Origin: Paenibacillus solanacearum
Lineage (GTDB): Bacteria; Bacillota; Bacilli; Paenibacillales; NBRC-103111
Direction of reading: 5' to 3'
Length of the DNA stretch: 64,000 nt
Assembly (NCBI RefSeq): GCF_910593845.1
Contig: NZ_CAJVAS010000004.1
Coordinates: forward strand, 1-64,000
A program made the position numbers and the translations under genes. The first letter of the stretch is position 1. Every line of letters begins with the position of its first letter. Below are positions 16,633 to 24,533 of the stretch, piece after piece. The notes below the pieces were generated by a model, which saw nothing but the letters and a program-made list of their open reading frames with translations, ran no database searches and was not told the DNA's origin.

Positions 16633-16659
16633 GGCCTTCACTCCTGAAACATTCTATAT

Positions 16660-16680
16660 CACTGAGATTCATTCTCAGTG
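16660..16680. promoter_or_regulatory. Fur-box-like palindrome upstream of the binding lipoprotein
   Basis: CACTGAGA, five bases, TCTCAGTG: a perfect inverted repeat. Its core TGAGATTCATTCTCA fits the 7-1-7 Fur model (TGATAATNATTATCA) at 12 of 14 fixed positions. The Btr-like activator could bind nearby. Confidence 0.6.
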
Positions 16681-16739
16681 GATAACGTTATCTTAGACGA
16701 TGGCCCGATCGGAAGCAATGCACATTTTGTCGAAGTTTC

Positions 16740-16953
16740 TTATACATTTGTGCTCTTTTTTTTAGAATTGTGCCTATGAACGATCTTGTTCCCATTTTCA
16801 TCCAATATGATGATTACTTTTTCAATCGGAACATGTAAAATCGTACAGATCCGATCGTACGTCTCTCCAGTCATGGATGAATTTTTGCGGTTGTCCTTGA
16901 GGAGAAGCCCCCGTTCTCCTTCAGTGCCGATTCCAGCCTTATTACCATATATT
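16740..16953 (-). pseudogene. open frame without start, possible gene remnant
   Basis: In this 530-bp gap between the lipoprotein and kinase genes the minus strand stays open for about 70 codons. It reads GTEGERGLLLKDNRKNSSM, then TGETYDRICTILHVPIEKVI and ILDENGNKIVH. The composition is protein-like and the segment TYDRICTILHVPIEKVI recalls the last helices of small Cro-type DNA-binding domains, but I do not recognise the family. The only start codon is the internal ATG near 16873, with no ribosome site. It is best read as a fragment of a lost gene. The rest of the gap holds the Fur-like site and nothing else I can support. Confidence 0.3.
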
Positions 16954-17164
16954 TACTACCATCTTGCCTCCGTTAAAATTTTTCTCTGGATCTTCTCCAA
17001 ACTTTCGCTTGAAATCCGTCACGTATTCCCAGATAATACACCTGACAGTAGTCCTTTTGGACCATTCTTCAAAAATATCATTCCATGTGAAGATGTTCCG
17101 AAGCAGAGGGCAAAATGTCCTAGTGACGCAGGTTGCGTCCACCTTATATAGCTGGAGAGTGTGC

Positions 17165-19330
17165 ATGAGAAAATTCGCCGCTAGATTGCTGATCGTTCTG
17201 ATGGCATGGTGCAGCGTACCGCCATCCGCATGGGCAGCGATTCTCGAATACGATACGGTGCCCATCACGCGCGATTTGCGGCAATGGCAGCCAGCACATG
17301 ATGGGACTGTTTCCTTGAACGGACCTTGGGAGCTCTATTGGCATCGTCTGATGGAGCCGAGCGATCTGGCCGGCGCCGCAACGGAAGCTGCGCTGACGGT
17401 ATCCATTCCGGCCCAGTGGGAAGCTTACGCCATCCACGGGCAGCCGTTATCCAATGAAGGCTATGCAACTTACCGAACGACATTCCTGCTATCCGGCGAG
17501 ACAGCCGCACAGCCGCTCGGCCTGTATATTAATAATATCGCGAGCGCCTACCGGCTCTGGATTAACGGCGCGCCGATGGGCGGGATCGGAACCGTCGGTA
17601 CCGATAGGGCAAGCATGGTTCCGAGAAGCTATCCGAACGTGTATTTTTATGTGCCTCGCCCAGGCGTGAACGAAATCGTGATTCAGGTTTCCAATTATGC
17701 TCAGCGTACAGGGGGCATCTGGGAGAACATCGAGATGGGGGATGCGGAGCAAATCGCTTCGATGCACAAGCACCGTGTCATGGTCTGGATGCTGCTGACT
17801 GGTTGTTTGCTGGTCATGACGGTCTTCTCCATCTTCCTTTATATGTTTCGCCGGAAGGAAATTGCGGCCCTATGGTTCGGCCTGATTTGTCTAGCCATCT
17901 GCATCCGCTCCTCCTTGCTTGGCGAATCGTATGTGTACGTCTTGTTTCCCGGGCTGTCCTGGGAATGGGGCGTCAAGCTGGAGTATGTATCGGAAATCAT
18001 GACCATTCTGGGCTTGGCCGCCTTCGTCAATAAGCAATATCCGCAGGATGCCCTGCTGCGCCTGTTCCCGCTGTTTGCCGGTGCGCTCGCCGGGTTTGGT
18101 GCCCTCGTGCTTGCCACGCCGGCCCGGGTATTCACCCAATTCATGGTGCCGTACATTATCGTGCTGCTGCTTCCGGTCTTTCTGTATGTCCTGTACGTAT
18201 ATGTTCGCGCCGCGCTTCGCCGCAGAATCGGGTCGCGCAGCAACATGATCGGCTTTTTCGGCTTTTTTACCACCGTTCTTCACGAGATTTTGTATTATAC
18301 GGGCTACGTTTCGTTCGGGGGACTCGTCTCGTTCGGGCTGTTGTTTTTCCTGCTGACCCAGCTGTTGAATTTATCGTTCGTGTACACGCGGGCGGTGACC
18401 CAATCCGAACGGCTGTCGGCCGTGCTGAGTCAAGTCATCGAATCGCAGGAAGAGACCATCCGGCAGCGAACCTCCTCCCTGCAAGCCCTGAATGTGCAGC
18501 TCGAGCAGGTCAATCAGGAATTAAGCCGGATCGAAAATGTGCGGAGCACACTGCTCGCTGAAGTACATCATGACTTGTCGACCCCGATCACAGCCATTAA
18601 AGGCTTCTCCAAAGCGATGCAGACGTCTGTCATCAAGGCAGAGGACGCTCCGCTCTATGCCGGTCGCATTTACGAACGCAGCCTGCTGCTGGAGAAGCTG
18701 ATCGACAACGTCATCGAATTAAGCCAACTGAAGACGGGCGAAATTCAGTTTCAGTTCGAGGAAATGCCGCTGTGGCCCTTCCTGCGTCAGCTGTGTGTCC
18801 GATATGCTGCCGAGGCCAGTGCACAAGGAATCATGCTGTCGTGGGAAGAGTCTCATCGTTCGCAACCCGAGACTTCGTCCTCGTCCTTGTCCGGAGAGCT
18901 CCGCGTCGTGATGGACGGGTTCCGGTTCGAGCGCGTATTTGCCAACTTGATCGCAAACGCCGTGAAATATACCCCGCGCGAAGGCGTCATCCGGATCTGG
19001 ACGCAGTTCGAGCCGGGCGAGTCGGCTGACAGCGGACAAGTAACCATACATGTGGCCGACACCGGCATAGGCATTCCCGAATCCGAGCTGCCTCACATCT
19101 TTAAGCGGCGCTACCGGGTTCCCGGCATTCATCAGGTCAGCACCGGCAGCGGCCTCGGACTAGCGATTTGCTCGGAGATCGTTGCGCGCCATCAGGGAAC
19201 CATCGGGGCAACCAGCACGCCAGGAGAAGGAAGCGACTTCTTTATTATGCTGCCGGTCAAAATCGGGGAGGTTGCAGCGAACCGTCACCCCCAAGGAGGA
19301 GCGCATGGACACGAGTATTCTCATCATTGA
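17165..19330 (+). CDS. 7TMR-DISM sensor histidine kinase
   Basis: A 721-residue kinase. A signal peptide (MRKFAARLLIVLMAWCSV) precedes an extracellular galactose-binding-like jelly roll (about 40-195; SLNGPWELYWHRL, YRTTFLL, YINNIASAYRLWINGAP), then seven transmembrane helices (about 205-410), a coiled coil, the HisKA domain with phospho-His in LAEVHHDLSTPITAIKG (about 467) and HATPase_c (NLIANAVKYTP, DTGIGIPESELPHIF, GSGLGLAI). ATG at 17165 has GGAGAG upstream and starts the signal peptide; an upstream extension would bury it. The gene overlaps the response regulator by 26 bp. The carbohydrate-like sensor fold is unusual for peptide-export control, but the locus layout suggests that role. 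Confidence 0.92.
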   Translation: MRKFAARLLIVLMAWCSVPPSAWAAILEYDTVPITRDLRQWQPAHDGTVSLNGPWELYWHRLMEPSDLAGAATEAALTVSIPAQWEAYAIHGQPLSNEGYATYRTTFLLSGETAAQPLGLYINNIASAYRLWINGAPMGGIGTVGTDRASMVPRSYPNVYFYVPRPGVNEIVIQVSNYAQRTGGIWENIEMGDAEQIASMHKHRVMVWMLLTGCLLVMTVFSIFLYMFRRKEIAALWFGLICLAICIRSSLLGESYVYVLFPGLSWEWGVKLEYVSEIMTILGLAAFVNKQYPQDALLRLFPLFAGALAGFGALVLATPARVFTQFMVPYIIVLLLPVFLYVLYVYVRAALRRRIGSRSNMIGFFGFFTTVLHEILYYTGYVSFGGLVSFGLLFFLLTQLLNLSFVYTRAVTQSERLSAVLSQVIESQEETIRQRTSSLQALNVQLEQVNQELSRIENVRSTLLAEVHHDLSTPITAIKGFSKAMQTSVIKAEDAPLYAGRIYERSLLLEKLIDNVIELSQLKTGEIQFQFEEMPLWPFLRQLCVRYAAEASAQGIMLSWEESHRSQPETSSSSLSGELRVVMDGFRFERVFANLIANAVKYTPREGVIRIWTQFEPGESADSGQVTIHVADTGIGIPESELPHIFKRRYRVPGIHQVSTGSGLGLAICSEIVARHQGTIGATSTPGEGSDFFIMLPVKIGEVAANRHPQGGAHGHEYSHH

Positions 19331-20006
19331 GGACGATCCGGATATTAGCGATCTGATCGCCATTTACTTGCGGAAGGAAGGCTTCCGCGTCGACATCGCG
19401 AAAAACGCGGAGCAAGGGATGAGCCTGTTTGGGCGATCCGCCTACGATCTGCTGATCTCGGATATTATGCTTCCCTGCATGGACGGAATGAAGCTGGTGC
19501 AATGGGTTCGCAGCCAGTCCGACCTTCCGGTTATTTTCCTCACGAGCAGGAAAGAACCGCAGCAAATTATTGAAGGGTTGCGCATTGGCGGGGACGATTA
19601 TATTACGAAGCCGTTCGAGCCGGAGGTGCTCGTGGCGCGTGTTCAGGCAGGACTTCGCCGTTATCGTTCAACGGAGCGGAAGTCTGAGGCGAGCGCTGCC
19701 GACCTATGGACCGACGGCTGGCTCACCATCCATAAGAAACGGCTGGAGGTATCTGTCGACGACAAGCCCCTCACCTTGCCGGCCAAAGAGCTCCAACTGC
19801 TCGTTCATTTGCTGGAGCATCCCAAGCAAGTATTCAGCGTAGCTCAGCTGTACGATAAAATATGGAGTTTGAACGGAGTCAGTGACGAGCGGACCGTCAT
19901 GGTCCATATTCACAATCTCCGCAAAAAAATTGAAAAAGACCCCGCTCATCCCCAATATATCGTTACGGTCCGCGGCTTCGGCTACAAATTCGGCGGCAGG
20001 CCATGA
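19305..20006 (+). CDS. OmpR/PhoB-family response regulator
   Basis: A 233-residue regulator. The receiver domain (1-118) has the acidic pair IIEDDPD, phospho-acceptor Asp53 (LISDIMLP), Thr/Ser switch (FLTSR) and Lys of YITKPF. The C-terminal winged helix (135-232) has ERTVMVHIHNLRKKIEKD and the closing VRGFGYKFGG. ATG at 19305 follows AAGGAGGA within the end of the kinase gene. OmpR-type regulators bind direct repeats about 11 bp apart, and exactly such a pair (GTTTAAG twice) lies 350 bp downstream in front of the peptide gene, its probable target. Confidence 0.95.
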   Translation: MDTSILIIEDDPDISDLIAIYLRKEGFRVDIAKNAEQGMSLFGRSAYDLLISDIMLPCMDGMKLVQWVRSQSDLPVIFLTSRKEPQQIIEGLRIGGDDYITKPFEPEVLVARVQAGLRRYRSTERKSEASAADLWTDGWLTIHKKRLEVSVDDKPLTLPAKELQLLVHLLEHPKQVFSVAQLYDKIWSLNGVSDERTVMVHIHNLRKKIEKDPAHPQYIVTVRGFGYKFGGRP

Positions 20007-20108
20007 ATATAAGGCAGCCCGCTTGTCCGAAGGCTTCCTTGGTTCATATCCGATTCGCCGGTGCCGGACGGCTCTTCATCCCTTACGTTTGCATCGTGCG
20101 TATTAACG

Positions 20109-20146
20109 AACAAGTAACCCCAAGCAGGCGCTTGGGGTTACTTGTT
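20109..20146. terminator. bidirectional terminator between the regulator and peptide genes
   Basis: A perfect 16-bp stem (AACAAGTAACCCCAAG and its complement) with loop CAGGCG. T tracts are weak on both sides, but the stem is very stable and lies between two convergent genes. Confidence 0.75.
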
Positions 20147-20155
20147 ATTGCAGTA

Positions 20156-20314
20156 TTACGGACGGATTGTAACTTTCTTAACGATCACTCTCGTGCTCAT
20201 ATGGAAGTCTCCGCCTTTAACGTTCTTCATTTGCTGCTCGGATACTTCTTGCAGCAAGTCCGGAAGCTCAACACGGTTCGCTTCTGCGGCATGCTTTTTG
20301 TTTTGCATGGTCAT
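20156..20314 (-). CDS. double-glycine-leader secreted peptide precursor
   Basis: A 52-residue peptide. ATG at 20314 follows GGGAGGTG by six bases. Residues 1-35 form a leader ending ELPDLLQEVSEQQMKNVKGG, with hydrophobic residues at -4 (Val), -7 (Met), -12 (Val) and -15 (Leu) before the cut, the helical pattern read by C39 peptidases. The 17-residue core DFHMSTRVIVKKVTIRP has no Cys, Trp or Asn-Gly, a net positive charge and an alternating hydrophobic pattern. It faces the parvulin and C39 exporter genes across a shared control region. It could be a bacteriocin, a signal peptide or a substrate for an unknown modification. The frame stays open further upstream, but the leader fixes the start. 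Confidence 0.8.
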   Translation of the reverse strand: MTMQNKKHAAEANRVELPDLLQEVSEQQMKNVKGGDFHMSTRVIVKKVTIRP

Positions 20315-20359
20315 TTCAAACACCTCCCTCCTCTTGTTGGAATCAATATAAAATATCCC

Positions 20360-20377
20360 GTTTAAGTTTTGTTTAAG
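20360..20377. promoter_or_regulatory. direct repeats for response-regulator binding
   Basis: GTTTAAG at 20360-20366 and again at 20371-20377, 11 bp apart start to start. Read towards the peptide gene they appear as CTTAAAC twice, followed by a TATTTTATATT -10-like stretch, so they occupy the -35 region. This is the arrangement used by OmpR/PhoB-class activators. The same block lies about 85 bp upstream of the divergent parvulin-exporter operon, where TAGAAT near 20430 could be a -10. Confidence 0.55.
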
Positions 20378-20461
20378 TCCCGAAAAATAAAAGAATCGCG
20401 AAAAATCCCCGCTCCATGCTAGAATACTGGCATAAGCCAGTGGAACGAGAGGGATGCAAGT

Positions 20462-21220
20462 TTGAATCCGGCAACCGTCATTGTACTTCGGATCGATCAT
20501 AAATCGATGACCTTGAAGCAGCTGCTGCAAAGATTGCGCGTCGGCGCTTCCCTTGCAGAGCCCGAGCGCTGCAAGGACGACCTAGCGATCGAATGCTGGG
20601 CTGAGACACTCGGCATCGATGCCGACACCGCGGAGCTGCAAGCGGCCGTGACGGCGTTTCGCCGGGCGAACGGACTGTATACGACCGTTCAGGCCAGCGA
20701 GTGGCTCGAGCAACGGGGGATGACGCTCGACGACCTCGTGGATCTGCTGAAACCGCAGGTGCTTCGGGAGCGGATCACCCGCCATATCGTATCCGACGAT
20801 GAAATCGTACGACATTACCATGAATGGGCTCGAGATTACGACCGCGCCGAAATTTCGATGATCGTCACAGAGGAATACGGAGCTGCTCAAGAGCTGCGAT
20901 TTCGCGTGGAGGACGGCTCCGACTTTCATATGCTCGCTCGCCGGTATTCCTCGGATGACGCAACAGCCAAAGCGGGCGGATATGTCGGCTTCATAGGCCG
21001 GGAGGCGCTGGAGCACGAAATCGCGGCAGCCGTATTTAACGCAGCCCGTGGCGCGCTGCTTGGCCCCTTCGAGCATAAGAACGGTTACAGCCTCATTCTG
21101 GTCGAAGCGCTCTATCCTGCCGAGCTGGACGAGGCTGTCGAAGCAAGCATTCGCGAGCTGCTCTTCGCGCAGAAGCTGGAAGCGTACCGGCGTACGCTCG
21201 AGATTCATGAAGATTTATGA
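20462..21220 (+). CDS. cytoplasmic parvulin-type peptidyl-prolyl isomerase
   Basis: A 252-residue protein with no signal peptide or membrane segment. Residues 1-115 are helical (SurA-N-like, with LKQLLQRLRVGASL and a WLEQRGMTLDDLVDLLKPQVL stretch), and 120-225 form a parvulin domain (RAEISMIVTEE, DFHMLARRYSSDDATAKAGGYVGFIGREAL, LGPFEHKNGYSLILVE). TTG at 20462 has GAGAGGG eight bases upstream; the next in-frame ATG (20504) has none. It precedes the exporter by 22 bp. Secreted parvulins (PrsA) fold exported proteins outside; an intracellular one paired with a C39 exporter suggests a chaperone or presenter for the peptide substrate. Confidence 0.88.
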   Translation: MNPATVIVLRIDHKSMTLKQLLQRLRVGASLAEPERCKDDLAIECWAETLGIDADTAELQAAVTAFRRANGLYTTVQASEWLEQRGMTLDDLVDLLKPQVLRERITRHIVSDDEIVRHYHEWARDYDRAEISMIVTEEYGAAQELRFRVEDGSDFHMLARRYSSDDATAKAGGYVGFIGREALEHEIAAAVFNAARGALLGPFEHKNGYSLILVEALYPAELDEAVEASIRELLFAQKLEAYRRTLEIHEDL

Positions 21221-21242
21221 CATTAGGTGAGGGACATCGTTC

Positions 21243-24200
21243 GTGAGTGAAACCATTTTATCCGATCTGCATCATATTCCCCTGCTCAACCCGTTGCCTG
21301 CGGAGGAGAAGCGGCGACTGGCTCGGCAATTTGAGCGAGCAACCTTCGTCATGGGACAGCCGATCCTGGGCCGCGAATGTGCCGCAGATTACTTCTATGT
21401 GATCGTAACCGGCGAAGCGAGAAAAATCGGCGTCAACGCCGCAGGTGAAGAAACGAATCTGGGGCTGCTGCGACCTGGGGAACACTTCGGCGAGCATCAC
21501 TTGCTTGTCGGAGAGCCGGCCATCCCTCTGACGATTCGCGCAGCCTCATCCCTGGAGACGCTTCGGCTTGACCGGCGATCCTTCGAGGATTGGGTTGCCC
21601 GCTATCCCGCCATCGCAAGCGGGTTGAGGCAGTCGGCTTCTTCGGACTCCATCCGCTTGTTCCTGAAGCACCGCACGATGTTTGCTCCTCTCGGCCCGGA
21701 GGCGCTTCGCTCGCTGCCCGGCATGCTGGAAGTGCGCATGTACGAGCCAGGAGAATGCCTCGTGCACCAAGGAGAGCCAAGCGACACCTTCTACCTGTTA
21801 AAGTCCGGCTCCGCTTTTGTGGAGAAAGCGCCGGAGGCTGCAATCGTCAACCGCCTGTATGCGGGCGATGGTTTCGGCGAGCTGGCGCTGCTGTCGGGTA
21901 CGCCGTACCAAGCGACCGTACGGGCTGCCGAACCGGCGATTGCATTTCACCTGTCGAAGTCGAACTTCGACGAGCTGATCCGCAAGTACCCGATCCTGCT
22001 CGAATCGTTTCGCTCGAACGCCCGCAGCGATTCGGACCAACCGATGCGAATGCCCGAAGCTCCGGAACTTGCGGAAGCCGCCGCCACTTCTCCGACCGAA
22101 ACCGTTTCATTCGGCGAAGCAACCGCGTCGGCCGAGCGAAGCGGCAGAGCACGAAAGGCATGGCGCTGGCGGCGTAAATTCCCCGTGCTGCTGCAGCAGA
22201 GCGAGATGGATTGCGGACCTACGTGTCTAACGATGATTGCCCGTTATTATGGGCTGAACGCCAGTGTGAACCGGATGCGCGAACGGTGCAATGTCGGGGC
22301 GGAAGGAACGTCAATGCACGGGCTTGTTGAAACGCTCGAAGCGCTCGGGTTTACTGCGAAGGGTCTCAGTTTGACGAGCAGCCTCCTGAATGAGCTGCCG
22401 ACGCCTTTCATCGCACATTGGAAAGGCAACCATTTCATCGTCGTCTATGCGGTCGGCGAGCATCATCTCGTTGTAGCCGACCCGGCGCTCGGCTACGTCG
22501 AAGCCGTGCTTTTGGATGAATTCAGCAAGCATTGGACCGGCTTTGTTATCACGATGCAGCCAAGCGGTCCGCTCGCCGCGCTGGACGACAAGGAAATCCT
22601 GTGGAAACGCTACTTCGATTATGTTCGACCGTTTAAAAAGCTGCTTGTTTCGGCCATTGGGTTATCTGTACTGATTGAGGTTATCTACTTGATGTTCCCT
22701 ATCATGACGCAGCAGATCTTTGACCGTGTGCTGAACGATGCTGAGTGGCCGCTGCTGCATCTGTTCGTTGCCGCCATGCTTGTCATGATTGTCTTCCATA
22801 CCGCAAGCATCGCCGTACGCCAAGTACTGATCGGCCGGCTCGCCTACATCCTCGATCAAGCGATGCTGGACCGTTTTTACCGTCATCTGTTCCGGCTGCC
22901 TTACACGTATTTTTCCAAACGAACGTCAGGCGATATTTTGACCCGAGTGCATGAGAACGAAAAAATTCGCCGATTGATGACCGACCATGCTTCCGAGCTG
23001 CTGCTGGATGGTTTGACCTTGGTGGTTTATGGGGGATTGATGGCGTACTACCATCCTCGCCTCGCGGCGATCTCCTTCGCGCTTCTGCCGCTGTACGTTT
23101 GCCTCTATGGTTATATCCTGCCGCGAATGCGACGCAATCTGCGCAAGCAGTTCATCGCCGAATGCGAGTCCCAGACGCAAATCGTGGAAGCGGTACAGGC
23201 CATCGCTACCGTCAAAGGCTTGTCCGTCGAAGGGATGATCCGCGGGAAGCTGATGCACAAGCTGAACCGGCTGCTGGCGCTGCGGCTGGAGGGCAACCGG
23301 CTCGACGCTGCGTCCAAAGCGGCTTCCTCGGCATTGCGGTCACTAAGCAAGGTGGCACTGCTGTATTGGGGTTCCACATACGTGCTGGAGGGGCAGCTTA
23401 CCGTCGGCATGCTCGCAGCGTACTCCGTCATGTTCGCTTCGTTCCTGTTTGCGCTGGAAATGATCTCGCAGCGCATAAGCGAGCTGTCGGAGGCGCGAAT
23501 CTCGATGGAGCGGGTGAACGATGTGTTCGAATCGACGCCAGAGCATCCCCGGCCGGAAGCGATGCGATTGCTTCCCGCGATTCAAGGCCATATCCGATTC
23601 GAGAATGTATCGTTTCAGTACAGCCGAGGCGGGAAGCTGGTGCTGCAATGTCTCGACCTGGAGCTGAAGCCGGGGCACACGGTCGCGCTTGTCGGGCGGA
23701 GCGGCTCGGGGAAATCGACGATCGCGCACCTGCTGCTGAAGCTTCTGGAGCCGACGAGCGGCGCCATCTCTGTCGACGGTTACCCGCTGCGCGAGGTGCA
23801 CGCCGCCTCGCTCCGCAGGCAGGTGGGTGTCGTGCAGCAGGAGTCGATGCTGCTCCGCGGCTCGGTGCGGGACAATATCGACCTGAGCGGCGAGAACATT
23901 TCCTTCGAAGAAGTGGAACGGGCCGCCCGGCTGGCCGGCGCCCATGCATTCATCGAAGCGCTGCCGCTCGGCTATGATACGATCATCGGCGAAGGCGGCA
24001 TTCGCCTATCCGGCGGTCAGCGCCAGCGGATCGCCATTGCGCGCGCACTGATCCACGATCCGCGAATCGTTATCTTCGATGAAGCCACAAGCGCCCTCGA
24101 TACGGAATCCGAGCGAATCATTCAACACAACATGAGCGAGATGCTGGAAGGCCGAACGACGCTCATCATCGCGCATCGGCTGAGCACGATTCGCCATGCC

Positions 24201-24311
24201 GACCGGATCGTGGTGCTGGATCAAGGAGCCGTCGTCGAGAGCGGCACGCATGAGCAGCTTATTGAGCGGAAAGGCTTCTACCATCACTTGCTTGAGCAGC
24301 AAGTCTTGTAG
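21243..24311 (+). CDS. C39-peptidase ABC exporter with two cyclic-nucleotide-binding domains
   Basis: A 1022-residue single-chain exporter. Two cNMP-binding folds come first (about 15-125 and 145-260), with phosphate-cassette motifs HFGEHHLL...TIRAAS and GFGELALLSGTPYQATVRAA, both keeping the key Arg. A charged linker leads to a C39 peptidase (about 310-445) with QQSEMDCGPTC (catalytic Cys near 324), the His of HFIVVYAV and Asp of ADPALGY. The membrane domain (about 460-735) and ABC ATPase follow: GRSGSGKST, LSGGQRQR, IVIFDEATSALD and IAHRLST. GTG start at 21243 follows AGGTGAGGG. It should cut GG leaders and export the cargo. The cNMP domains suggest gating by a nucleotide; similar fusions are known mainly from cyanobacterial HetC-type proteins. 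Confidence 0.95.
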   Translation: MSETILSDLHHIPLLNPLPAEEKRRLARQFERATFVMGQPILGRECAADYFYVIVTGEARKIGVNAAGEETNLGLLRPGEHFGEHHLLVGEPAIPLTIRAASSLETLRLDRRSFEDWVARYPAIASGLRQSASSDSIRLFLKHRTMFAPLGPEALRSLPGMLEVRMYEPGECLVHQGEPSDTFYLLKSGSAFVEKAPEAAIVNRLYAGDGFGELALLSGTPYQATVRAAEPAIAFHLSKSNFDELIRKYPILLESFRSNARSDSDQPMRMPEAPELAEAAATSPTETVSFGEATASAERSGRARKAWRWRRKFPVLLQQSEMDCGPTCLTMIARYYGLNASVNRMRERCNVGAEGTSMHGLVETLEALGFTAKGLSLTSSLLNELPTPFIAHWKGNHFIVVYAVGEHHLVVADPALGYVEAVLLDEFSKHWTGFVITMQPSGPLAALDDKEILWKRYFDYVRPFKKLLVSAIGLSVLIEVIYLMFPIMTQQIFDRVLNDAEWPLLHLFVAAMLVMIVFHTASIAVRQVLIGRLAYILDQAMLDRFYRHLFRLPYTYFSKRTSGDILTRVHENEKIRRLMTDHASELLLDGLTLVVYGGLMAYYHPRLAAISFALLPLYVCLYGYILPRMRRNLRKQFIAECESQTQIVEAVQAIATVKGLSVEGMIRGKLMHKLNRLLALRLEGNRLDAASKAASSALRSLSKVALLYWGSTYVLEGQLTVGMLAAYSVMFASFLFALEMISQRISELSEARISMERVNDVFESTPEHPRPEAMRLLPAIQGHIRFENVSFQYSRGGKLVLQCLDLELKPGHTVALVGRSGSGKSTIAHLLLKLLEPTSGAISVDGYPLREVHAASLRRQVGVVQQESMLLRGSVRDNIDLSGENISFEEVERAARLAGAHAFIEALPLGYDTIIGEGGIRLSGGQRQRIAIARALIHDPRIVIFDEATSALDTESERIIQHNMSEMLEGRTTLIIAHRLSTIRHADRIVVLDQGAVVESGTHEQLIERKGFYHHLLEQQVL

Positions 24312-24502
24312 CGGAGCAGCGTTTCCAACGTGAGCGACTCCCAAGCGCGCGAGCTCGCTGGGCGGGCGGCGCGATGGTCTGTCGAACCCTGCGATGGAAT
24401 GATGGGGCTGTGCTAGCGCCATTGAGTCGCAGTGGAATATATTGGAATGAACTTCCCCGAAAAGCTCGCATCGATTGGGACTACACCATCATGGAACGAA
24501 AA

Positions 24503-24533
24503 ACCGTCCGGTTCATTCTAATCGCCGGACGGT
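24503..24533 (+). terminator. terminator after the exporter operon
   Basis: Stem ACCGTCCGG/CCGGACGGT (9 bp, 13-nt loop), about 190 bp after the exporter stop. The T tract is weak. Confidence 0.6.

Noticed and set aside
16964..17164. N-terminal extension of the histidine kinase
   Set aside because: The extension has no ribosome site and would place a signal peptide in the middle; ATG at 17165 has GGAGAG and starts the signal peptide.
20156..20314. Lanthipeptide or sactipeptide precursor
   Set aside because: No Cys in the core and no LanM, LanBC or radical SAM gene in the region.
20315..20530. N-terminal extension of the GG-leader peptide
   Set aside because: The ribosome site GGGAGGTG and the leader pattern fix the start at 20314; the extension overlaps the promoter repeats and the divergent gene.
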